DNA from: Candidatus Accumulibacter vicinus
GTDB taxonomy: Bacteria; Pseudomonadota; Gammaproteobacteria; Burkholderiales; Rhodocyclaceae
Length of the DNA: 7,122 nucleotides
Assembly: GCA_002425405.1 (NCBI GenBank)
Contig: DIME01000152.1
Span: 4,322-11,443, forward strand
Direction of reading: 5' to 3'
The first letter of the stretch is position 1. Each line of letters opens with the position of its first letter. The notes under the pieces are model-generated. The model did not search any database, was not told the DNA's origin, and saw nothing but the letters and a program-made list of their open reading frames with translations. This document shows, one piece after another, positions 1 through 6,243 of the stretch. The translations under genes were made by a program, and so were the position numbers.

Positions 1-707
1 CCCCAGCCGACGACGCCGACGGCATTGATCATCGTGGTGTGCGAGTCGGTGCCGACCAGCGTGTCGGGAAAGCACAGCCGTTCCCCGCCGGTGCGCCCTT
101 TTTCCACTGCGCCCAGGGTCTGCTGACGAACGCCGTGGAACAGATGTTCGAGATTGACCTGGTGGACGATACCGACGCCCGGCGGCACGACGCGGAAGGT
201 TTCGAAAGCCTGCATTCCCCATTTCATGAACTGATAGCGTTCGCGGTTGCGCGCGAACTCGAGAGTCATGTTCTGCTGCAGCGCCTGCGGCGTGCCGTAG
301 TAATCGACCTGTACCGAATGGTCGACGACCAGGTCGACCGGCACCAGTGGCTCGATGCGCCGCGGGTCGAGTCCTCGCGCCTGCGCCACCTGCCGCATTG
401 CCGCGAGATCGCAGAGCAATGGCACGCCAGTGAAATCCTGCAGCACGACGCGCGCGACGACGAAGGGGATCTCCTCGCTACGGCGTGCGCGTGGTTGCCA
501 CTCGGCGAGTTCGAGGATGTGTCGCTCGCTGACGCGCTGGCCATCGCAGTGACGCAACAGTGCTTCGAGAACGATGCGCAGCGACACCGGTAAACGAGGC
601 ACATTGCCAATTTCGGCAGCCGCCAGGGCCGGCAAGGAATAGAACAGGGCCTCCGGCTGGCCGGGAGGCGTGAAGCGGGCCAGCGTATTGAATGGCGAGT
701 GGGGCAT
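1..707 (-). CDS. acnA: Aconitate hydratase A, N-terminal part (cut by window edge)
   Basis: This encodes the start of aconitase A, the [4Fe-4S] enzyme that interconverts citrate and isocitrate in the cytoplasm (TCA and glyoxylate cycles). About 235 codons are visible, against roughly 890-900 residues for the family, and the frame stays open to the left edge. The N-terminus reads MPHSPFNTLARFTPPG, matching the usual AcnA opening in which a short leader precedes a segment on reading the substrate-free polypeptide (FYSLPAL). The central stretch has the family-typical VPVDLVVDHSVQVDYYG. Near the edge is GTDSHTTM (residues 219-226) followed by INAVGVVGWG, a signature of the aconitase/IPM isomerase superfamily. 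The cluster-binding cysteines would lie beyond the window. The ATG at 707-705 is chosen because a strong GGAGG sits six bases upstream. A 2-methylcitrate dehydratase of the AcnD type is the main alternative, but the N-terminus fits AcnA better. Confidence 0.93.
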   Translation of the reverse strand, partial: MPHSPFNTLARFTPPGQPEALFYSLPALAAAEIGNVPRLPVSLRIVLEALLRHCDGQRVSERHILELAEWQPRARRSEEIPFVVARVVLQDFTGVPLLCDLAAMRQVAQARGLDPRRIEPLVPVDLVVDHSVQVDYYGTPQALQQNMTLEFARNRERYQFMKWGMQAFETFRVVPPGVGIVHQVNLEHLFHGVRQQTLGAVEKGRTGGERLCFPDTLVGTDSHTTMINAVGVVGW

Positions 708-820
708 GTCGAACCTCCGGATAGATGCACGCTTGACGCAGATGGTGATCTGACAGTGCGTGGTGGCGTTGCGTTCGCCTGATGAGGTCAGGTTCCTTGT
801 CCCTCATCTTGTTCCCCGGT
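708..820. other. Spacer between the transporter stop and acnA, with a 7-bp inverted repeat
   Basis: This 113-base spacer probably carries the acnA leader and perhaps its promoter, although I see no convincing -35/-10 pair. GATGAGG at 781-787 and CCTCATC at 802-808 form a 7-bp inverted repeat around a 14-base loop. It sits 13 bases downstream of the transporter stop on the minus strand. No U-run follows it in that direction, so it is not called a terminator. It could equally be a leader structure of the acnA mRNA. Confidence 0.4.
714..718 (-). promoter_or_regulatory. Ribosome binding site of acnA
   Basis: GGAGG on the minus strand, within CGGAGGT, lies six bases before the ATG at 707. It is the strongest Shine-Dalgarno match among the genes here and fixes the acnA start. 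Confidence 0.8.
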
Positions 821-1762
821 CTAGCGGTTCGGCGCATTGCCTGGCCCTCCTGGCTGCGTTCGTCCAGGTAGAGCATCGGGTCCAGCACGAGTCAGCGGCG
901 CGATCTGGACGACGATGATGCCGCCTAGAATCAGCGTACAGCCCGCCATACCACTGACGCTGAGGCGATCTCCCATGAGCAGGAAACCGAACAGCGCCGC
1001 AAAAACGGTTTCCGCCGAAAGGATGATTGCCGCATCGGCTGGCTGTGAATAGCGCTGCCCAACCACCTGCGCGGTGAAACCGATGGCCACTGAAAAGACG
1101 CCGGCATAGACGATCGGCAGCCCGGCTTGGCGAATTCCGGTCAGAGTGATCGTTTCACCCAAGCCGGCGGCGAGCAGGCTGATCACCCCGCAGACCAGAA
1201 ACTGCCCGCATGCGACCAGGAAAGGAGCGGCGATGCGCTCGGTAACGCGTCCGACAAAAAGCACATGCAAGGCCCAGAAGACGCTGCTGGCAATCACCCA
1301 GAGATCGCCGACCATCAGGTCGATTTCATGTGTGCCCGACAGCAGCCAGCTTCCGGCCAGGCAGCCGAGTGACGTCGGCCAGACCGACCAGTGTGGGCGG
1401 GTCTGGAGAATCAGCCATGCCAGCAGCGGTACCAGTGGCACATAGAGGGCGGTGAGAAAGCCGGCGTTGGTCACCGTGGTGCTGGCGATACCGATCTGCT
1501 GCAGTACCGCGCCGAGCATCAGCAGCACGCCCAGGGCGCCGACGCCAAGGGCGTCGCTGGCCCGCGGCCGGGCATCGTGCAGCGACAGCAGCCGCCACTC
1601 GCGCCAGGCCAGCGGCAGCACGATGGCGGTCCCGAGCAGGAAGCGCATGCCGGTGAAGGTCAGTGGCCCGACTCCGTTCATTCCCGCAGACTGGGCGACA
1701 AAAGCCGAACCCCAAATGACGGCGACGGCAAGCAGCAACAGATTGGCTTGTGAGCGATTCAA
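821..1762 (-). CDS. EamA/DMT-superfamily transporter (10 predicted membrane segments)
   Basis: This is a 313-residue inner-membrane protein of the drug/metabolite transporter superfamily, built from two EamA repeats (about residues 8-143 and 153-288). Family members usually export or exchange small metabolites or amino acids; the substrate here cannot be told. Repeat 1 opens with a hydrophobic helix holding VIWGSAFVAQ (15-24), followed by the family-like GPLTFTGMRFLLG (32-44) and GFLTALYVPLVPLLAW (101-116). Repeat 2 holds the typical ILSAETVFAALFGFLLMGD (247-265). The tail after residue 290 is polar and rich in Pro and Gly. The start is a TTG at 1762-1760. It is the only start codon that gives the complete first helix, because the frame closes at a TGA (1795-1793) and no ATG or GTG lies between. 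No good Shine-Dalgarno precedes it. The next Met (residue 28) would remove helix 1, so it is unlikely. The length is normal for the family. Confidence 0.88.
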   Translation of the reverse strand: MNRSQANLLLLAVAVIWGSAFVAQSAGMNGVGPLTFTGMRFLLGTAIVLPLAWREWRLLSLHDARPRASDALGVGALGVLLMLGAVLQQIGIASTTVTNAGFLTALYVPLVPLLAWLILQTRPHWSVWPTSLGCLAGSWLLSGTHEIDLMVGDLWVIASSVFWALHVLFVGRVTERIAAPFLVACGQFLVCGVISLLAAGLGETITLTGIRQAGLPIVYAGVFSVAIGFTAQVVGQRYSQPADAAIILSAETVFAALFGFLLMGDRLSVSGMAGCTLILGGIIVVQIAPLTRAGPDALPGRTQPGGPGNAPNR

Positions 1763-1963
1763 GCGGGCGGGTCTGTGACCAGGCCTGCCAGTTCAGGCGC
1801 GTACCATTGGGAGAACCTGTGGTGTGGCAAACTGTAGAGGGCGGCGTAGCAGGCGAACTCTGCGCGTTTGGGCAGCAAAGTCCATCTCAGGGGACTGTTT
1901 TGCGGCGGGATGCATGGCGTGTGCCTAAAGTCGCCATGATCGATCGATGCGGACGAAAAGCAC
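1763..1963. other. Spacer between the DUF7931-like gene and the transporter
   Basis: This 201-base stretch contains no gene I can support. On the minus strand a frame that begins inside the upstream gene (near 2058) stays open to a TGA at 1761-1759, which overlaps the transporter's TTG as TTGA. Its last 30 or so codons have ordinary GC-rich codon usage, but the product resembles nothing I recognise. A second short minus-strand frame (ATG near 1886 to TGA 1795-1793) would give an arginine-rich peptide of about 30 residues, with no convincing ribosome site. No promoter or terminator is clear. Confidence 0.4.
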
Positions 1964-2443
1964 TTAGAGTCCAAGCGTGCTCGAACTGAGCGGTTCGCCA
2001 CCGGCGGCGACGATTTCTTCGAAGCGCTTGAGATGGGGCGTGCTCTCGTGAACGTCATCGATGATCAGTCGGGCACGCGCATGATCGCGATGGAAGCGGA
2101 TCAGTGTGTGCCGGCGATCGGCGATCAGCAGCGAATCCTTGAGGGTGTCGAGGTGGGGCGGTGACTGAGTGATCGTCAGCGCCGGCGCATAAACGGTCAG
2201 CAGGCTCATCAACTGCGGACTGTACTGTCTGACGAATTCCGGCTTCTGCACGACGATCGTCAATCGCTGATGGTATTCCCGTGCAGCAAGCAGGCTGCGC
2301 AGTACGGCAATCCGCTCCGGACGCTCGAGCTTGAGCGGCGCGAGGTCTTCATCGAAAATCTCTAGCGTCGCGGTCGACAGATCCAGGATCTCCTGCACTG
2401 CGCCGTCGTAGTCGCTCCAGGTGGTGATCAGTCTGCTGCTCAT
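1964..2443 (-). CDS. DUF7931-type conserved protein of unknown function
   Basis: This is a 159-residue soluble protein with no signal peptide or membrane helix. It resembles a domain I recall from beta- and gammaproteobacteria (DUF7931), often found behind an N-terminal GNAT acetyltransferase; the family name is from memory and not verified. Visible family-like points are an opening TTWSDYDGAVQEIL (7-20), LEIFDEDLAPLKLERPERI (27-45) and a hydrophobic strand LTIVVQKPEF (61-70). These are followed by SPPHLDTLKDSLLIADRRH (94-112), IRFHRDHARARLIID (115-129) and the C-terminus SSTLGL (154-159). The order of short strands, the H-x-D pair and the final TLGL match that domain, whose fold is thought to be phospholipase D-like; catalytic activity is not established. 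The ATG at 2443-2441 is chosen because the similarity begins there, a GGAA lies eight bases upstream and a promoter-like -10 lies 30 bases upstream. The frame remains open for 85 more codons to 2698, but that extension is Cys/Met-rich and looks non-coding. No acetyltransferase domain precedes it here. Confidence 0.75.
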   Translation of the reverse strand: MSSRLITTWSDYDGAVQEILDLSTATLEIFDEDLAPLKLERPERIAVLRSLLAAREYHQRLTIVVQKPEFVRQYSPQLMSLLTVYAPALTITQSPPHLDTLKDSLLIADRRHTLIRFHRDHARARLIIDDVHESTPHLKRFEEIVAAGGEPLSSSTLGL

Positions 2444-2473
2444 CGATGGCGTTCCGTCTGGTCGTTGGCAGAC

Positions 2474-2504
2474 ATCATACCGCGATCCCTGGGCGAATTC
2501 GCAA
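2474..2504 (-). promoter_or_regulatory. Possible sigma-70 promoter of the DUF7931-like gene
   Basis: On the minus strand TTGCGA (2504-2499) and TATGAT (2479-2474) resemble -35 and -10 boxes, separated by 19 bases, which is longer than the ideal 17. The -10 is a 5/6 match and lies about 30 bases before the ATG at 2443. A 10-bp perfect palindrome, GCGAATTCGC (2493-2502), overlaps the -35 and might be an operator half or chance. Confidence 0.35.
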
Positions 2505-2721
2505 GCGGAATGAAGAGTTGCGGCGCACGCGCGCCGAGGCCGAACTGGAACGTTATCCCCGATTCTGCTGCTCGACACTGAACAATCCATGCCTGCGCAT
2601 GGCATCATCATCCTGCATTCGGGAAGCGTCGACAGCCGCATGGCGCTGCGGTGGATGCTCATGACTTTATCCCAGGACATCAACCGTGACTCCGACAACG
2701 CAATGATCGCTCTGGTGGTGA
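2505..2721. other. Spacer without a supported gene; may hold kinase debris
   Basis: No intact gene is visible. In plus frame 1, the same frame as the kinase remnant that follows, 2509-2556 reads RNEELRRTRAEAELER. This is a charged, helix-like run of the kind found before the H-box of hybrid kinases, but the downstream residues do not match a kinase and a TGA (2719-2721) closes the frame. A 6-bp hairpin CCATGC-ctgc-GCATGG lies at 2587-2602; no T-run follows it on either strand. Confidence 0.3.
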
Positions 2722-3187
2722 TCTGCTACCCGGCATCTGTTGGCGATCATCAACGATATTCTCGACCTGTCGAAGGTCGAGGCTGGCAAGCTGGACCTGG
2801 AGCAGGGGGATTTCGCTCGCGAGACGATCCTGGACGGCGTTCGCTCGCTGATTGCCGAGCCGGCGCGCGCCAAGGGCCTGACGGTCGAGACCGAAGCGCA
2901 GCACGTGCCGCTGTGGTTGCGCGGCGACGCCACCCGCTTGCGCCAGGCGCTGCTCAAACGGTGGTGCCGGCCTCGGCCTGGCGATCACGCGCCGGCTGGC
3001 GCGTCTGATGGGGGGCGATGCCGGCACCGACAGTGTGCTCGGCCAGGGTAGCCGCTTCTGGTTCACCGCCCGCCTGCAGCGTGGTCACCGGGCCATGGCG
3101 CCCCGGTCTGAGCCGGCGCAAGGTGCCGAGTACACCTTGCGCCGGTGTCATGCCGGGGCGCGCCTGTTGCTCGGCCAGACCCGGTAG
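2722..3187 (+). pseudogene. Hybrid sensor histidine kinase remnant (N-terminus, N-box region and receiver missing)
   Basis: This is a broken piece of a membrane or cytosolic hybrid two-component kinase. The first part (2722 to about 2957, plus frame 1) reads HLLAIINDILDLSKVEAGK, the end of the HisKA dimerisation domain just after the H-box. It continues through the linker to DATRLRQALLK, the start of the ATPase domain. The next recognisable part (about 2957-3187, plus frame 2) begins with GGAGLGLAITRRLARLMGG, the G2 box of the ATPase domain, followed by GQGSRFWFTARL and LRRCHAGARLLL, which normally leads into a receiver domain. Between them some 60-65 residues that should hold the N-box and G1 box are missing, and the frame changes. 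The sensor part, the phosphorylated His of the H-box and the receiver are absent, and a TAG at 3185-3187 ends the frame. It cannot make an active kinase. An upstream in-frame TGA (2719-2721) and the absence of a start with a ribosome site support decay. Confidence 0.85.
3113..3145. repeat. Perfect 13-bp inverted repeat, 7-base loop
   Basis: CCGGCGCAAGGTG (3113-3125) and its exact reverse complement CACCTTGCGCCGG (3133-3145) flank the loop ccgagta. A further G-U pair (3112/3146) could extend the stem. In the minus direction it begins two bases after the RND permease stop codon (3150-3148), so the mRNA would carry a strong hairpin directly after the gene. No U-tract follows on either strand, so it is not a standard intrinsic terminator. 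It could protect the 3' end or assist termination between convergent transcripts. It lies inside the decayed kinase sequence. Confidence 0.75.
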
Positions 3188-6100
3188 CAGGCGGCATAGA
3201 GCGCCGGCAGAAACCATAGGGTCAGCAGCGTGGCGACGATCAGCCCGCCCATGATGGCAACCGCCATCGGTCCCCAGAAGACGCTGCGGGTCAGTGGAAT
3301 CATCGCCAGGATGGCTGCTGCGGCAGTCAGCATGATCGGCCGGAAGCGCCGCACCGTCGATCCGATGATCGCTTCCCAGGCCGGCTTGCCGGCTTTTTCG
3401 TCCTGCTCGATCTGGTCGACGAGAATCACCGAATTGCGCATGATCATCCCCGAAAGCGCGATCACGCCGAGGTTGGCGACGAAGCCGAAAGGCACCCGGA
3501 AAATCAGCAGCGCCAGGGCAACGCCGATCAGTCCGAGCGGTGCGGTGAGCAGCACCAGCAACATTCGGCCGACGTTCTGCAACTGGATCATCAGCAAGGT
3601 GATGACGCCGATGAGCATCAGCGGCATCACCGCCTTGATCGAATTCTCGCCCTTGGCCGACTCCTCGCTGGCCCCGCCGGCTTCGATGCGGAAACCGGGC
3701 GGCAGCCGGGTGCGCAGGGCGTCGAGATGGGGGTCAATCTGAGCGGTGACGGCGGGCGCCTGCATGCCGTCGCGGAGGTCGGCACGCACGCTGATCGTCG
3801 GCAGGCGGTTGCGGCGCGCGATCACGGTATCTTCGAGGGCGAAGCTGATCTTTGCCAGTTGCGCCAGCGGCACGTAACGGCCGCTGCGGGTCGGGATGTT
3901 GATGTCCGCCAGCGCCGAGATGCGGGCACGTTCGTCGCCGGCGGCGCGCACGATCACGTCGACCAACTGATCGCCTGTACGCATCTGCGTCACGGCAACG
4001 CCGGTCAACAGCGAATGGAGGAAAGCCGAAAGTTCCTGTGAACTGACGCCGAGTGCGCGCGCGCGATCCTGATCGATGTCGATACGGATCATCTTGCCCA
4101 TCTCGTTCCAGTCGAAGTTCACTTCCTTGAGATGCGGATTGGCGCGCATCACCTCGGCCACTGCCGCGGCGAGCCGCTGCAACGCTTCGAGGTCTTCGCC
4201 GGACACCCGAAAGACGACCGGAAAGCCCACTGGCGGACCGTTTTCGAGGCGCAGCACGCGCGTGCGCAGGCCGCTCCATTCGCCGCCGACATCGCCAAAG
4301 CGTTCTTCAAGGCGTCGCTTGAGGTCCTCGCGCGCCGCGAGGTCGTGGGTGGTGATGACCAATTGCGCGAAATTGTCGTTGAACAGTTGCTGGTCGAGTG
4401 GCAGGTAGAAGCGCGGGCTGCCATTCCCGAGATAACTCGCGAAGTACTTGATCGAGCGTTTCATCTCCGGTTCGGCAAGGATCGCTTCGACTTTCCGGCT
4501 CGCCGTTTCGGTCGCTTTCAGGGAAGCGCCGTTCGGCAGCCACAGGTCGACCAGTAACTCGGGACGACTCGATGCCGGAAAGAACTGTTTCTGCACGCCC
4601 AGTCCCAGGCCTGCCAGCGCCGCTACGAAAGCGGTCAGCGTGGCGGCGATGACCAGCCAGCGATGCCGCAAAGACCATTCGATGGTCGCCCGAACACGAC
4701 GATAGAACGGCGTCTGGTAAGTGTCTTCACCGTGCTGTTGCGCCTTGTGGTGCAGTTTGTCCGCGTCCAGCAGCAGGTAGCCCAGGTAGGGCGTGAACAG
4801 TACTGCGACGACCCAGGAAACCAGCAGCGCAATGCTTACTACCGCGAATATCGAAAAGGTATATTCGCCGGCACCGGATCTGGCGAAACCGACCGGCATG
4901 AAGCCGACAGCGGTAATCAGGGTGCCGGTGAGCATCGGAAAAGCGGTCGAGGTGTAGGCGAAGGTGGCTGCGCGGAAGCGATCCCAACCCTGTTCCATTT
5001 TCACGACCATCATTTCGACGGCAATGATTGCATCGTCGACCAGCAGACCAAGCGAGATGACCAGCGCGCCGAGCGAGATCCGCTGCAGGTCGATTCCGGA
5101 TATGGCCATCAACAGGAAGGTGACCGCCAGCACCAGCGGAATCGACAGGGCGACGACGGCGCCGGTGCGCATGCCGAGGCTGAGGAAGGAAACCGCCAGG
5201 ACGATCAGGACCGCTTCGGCCAGCGACGACATGAAGAGGTTCATCGACTGGCGGACGATTTGCGGTTGATCGGCGACGACGTGCATGTCGATTCCCCGCG
5301 GCAATTGTTTCTGCAGGCGTTCGCTTTCAGCACGCAAGCGGTCGCCGAGCCGGATCACGTCGCCCCCCTTGTTCATGGCGATGGCGATGCCGATCGCGTC
5401 CTGACCCTGAACGCGCATGCGGGGTGTCGGTGGGTCGGCAAAACCGCGTTCAACCGTTGCGATGTCGCCGAGGCGGAACAGGCGCCCGTCGGCCTGGATG
5501 CCGATCTCGCGAATGCTCTCCAGCGACTTGAAATCGCCTGAGACGCGAATTCGTACCCGGTCGGAAGGCGTTTCGTAGAATCCGGCTGGCGTCATGGCGT
5601 TCTGCTTCTGCAGTGCATCAAAGAGCGCCAGCGGATTGAGACCGAGTGTCGCCAGCTTGGCGTGCGAAACCTCGATGTAGATCTTTTCTTCCTGGACGCC
5701 GATCAATTCGATTTTCTTGACGTCGGGGAGCTGCCGCAGTTCGCGGGCGATGCGGTCGGCTTCGCGACGCAGCGTGGCGAGGTCGAAGCCATCGCCGGTC
5801 AGAGCGTAGATGTTGATGAAGGTATCACCGAATTCATCGTTGATGAAGGGGCCGAGCACACCTTGCGGCAGCGTATGCCGCATGTCGCCAATCTTCTTGC
5901 GGACCTGGTACCAGGTTTCCGGAACCTCCTTCTTCGGCGTGTAGTCCTTGAGCAGAACGGTGATCAAGGATTCGCCGGAGCGCGTCTGCGAGCGCAGCAC
6001 GTCGACCCAGGGGACTTCCTGCAGGCGTTTTTCGATCCGTTCGGTGACCTGCAGTTGCATTTCGTTCGCGGTGGCGCCCGGCCACAGCGTACGCACCACC

Positions 6101-6243
6101 ATCGCCTTGAAGGTGAAGTCCGGGTCCTCGGCGCGGCCGAGCTTGATATACGCAAGCACACCACCGAGCATCAGCACGACGATCAGATAGGCGACCAGCG
6201 AGCGGTGGCGCAACGCCCATTCGGACAGATTGGGAGAGATCAT
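3148..6243 (-). CDS. RND efflux transporter permease subunit (HAE1/AcrB-like)
   Basis: This 1031-residue inner-membrane permease of a tripartite efflux pump uses proton flow to drive substrates out through a periplasmic adaptor and an outer-membrane channel. Its length is normal (AcrB is 1049). The expected order is present: a first helix at about 14-32, a large periplasmic loop, helices 2-6 at about 338-490, helix 7 near 529-550, a second large loop, and helices 8-12 at about 870-1015. Helix 4 holds LLVDDAIIAVE with Asp403-Asp404, matching the proton-relay pair Asp407-Asp408 of AcrB. Helix 10 holds MRNSVILVD, where Arg936 replaces AcrB Lys940, as in several related families. Helix 11 holds RRFRPIMLTAAAAILAM with Arg966 and Thr973 at the AcrB Arg971/Thr978 positions. 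The substrate is unknown; the sequence is closer to TriC/VexK-like drug pumps than to CusA metal pumps. The ATG at 6243 overlaps the adaptor's stop by four bases (ATGA), so translation is probably coupled. The last ~7 residues (SNRRAPA) lie antisense to a kinase remnant. Confidence 0.95.
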   Translation of the reverse strand: MISPNLSEWALRHRSLVAYLIVVLMLGGVLAYIKLGRAEDPDFTFKAMVVRTLWPGATANEMQLQVTERIEKRLQEVPWVDVLRSQTRSGESLITVLLKDYTPKKEVPETWYQVRKKIGDMRHTLPQGVLGPFINDEFGDTFINIYALTGDGFDLATLRREADRIARELRQLPDVKKIELIGVQEEKIYIEVSHAKLATLGLNPLALFDALQKQNAMTPAGFYETPSDRVRIRVSGDFKSLESIREIGIQADGRLFRLGDIATVERGFADPPTPRMRVQGQDAIGIAIAMNKGGDVIRLGDRLRAESERLQKQLPRGIDMHVVADQPQIVRQSMNLFMSSLAEAVLIVLAVSFLSLGMRTGAVVALSIPLVLAVTFLLMAISGIDLQRISLGALVISLGLLVDDAIIAVEMMVVKMEQGWDRFRAATFAYTSTAFPMLTGTLITAVGFMPVGFARSGAGEYTFSIFAVVSIALLVSWVVAVLFTPYLGYLLLDADKLHHKAQQHGEDTYQTPFYRRVRATIEWSLRHRWLVIAATLTAFVAALAGLGLGVQKQFFPASSRPELLVDLWLPNGASLKATETASRKVEAILAEPEMKRSIKYFASYLGNGSPRFYLPLDQQLFNDNFAQLVITTHDLAAREDLKRRLEERFGDVGGEWSGLRTRVLRLENGPPVGFPVVFRVSGEDLEALQRLAAAVAEVMRANPHLKEVNFDWNEMGKMIRIDIDQDRARALGVSSQELSAFLHSLLTGVAVTQMRTGDQLVDVIVRAAGDERARISALADINIPTRSGRYVPLAQLAKISFALEDTVIARRNRLPTISVRADLRDGMQAPAVTAQIDPHLDALRTRLPPGFRIEAGGASEESAKGENSIKAVMPLMLIGVITLLMIQLQNVGRMLLVLLTAPLGLIGVALALLIFRVPFGFVANLGVIALSGMIMRNSVILVDQIEQDEKAGKPAWEAIIGSTVRRFRPIMLTAAAAILAMIPLTRSVFWGPMAVAIMGGLIVATLLTLWFLPALYAACYRVWPSNRRAPA

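Noticed and set aside
39..593. Plus-strand open frame of 184 codons over the left end
   Set aside because: The minus strand here encodes aconitase with a clear signature and ribosome site; the plus frame has no family likeness.
1938..1949. GATCGATCGAT run as a possible repeat or methylation island
   Set aside because: It occurs once, is very short, and has no further copies in the window.
2587..2602. Hairpin CCATGC-ctgc-GCATGG as a terminator
   Set aside because: The stem is only 6 bp, and no T-run follows on either strand.
2444..2698. An 85-codon N-terminal extension of the DUF7931-like gene
   Set aside because: The extension has an odd Cys/Met-rich composition, no domain likeness, and overlaps a promoter-like -10. 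The internal ATG at 2443 fits the family start better.
3379..3399. GCCGGCTTGCCGGC followed by TTTTT, resembling an intrinsic terminator on the plus strand
   Set aside because: It lies inside the permease coding region (EKAGKPAW) with no plus-strand gene ending there. The stem is short and follows from the codons.
4663..5541. Long plus-strand open frame (292 codons) opposite the RND permease, and a similar one at 5662-6411
   Set aside because: They are antisense shadows of a GC-rich coding gene. Their products are rich in His, Gln, Asp and Arg with no recognisable domain, and the minus-strand permease is unmistakable.
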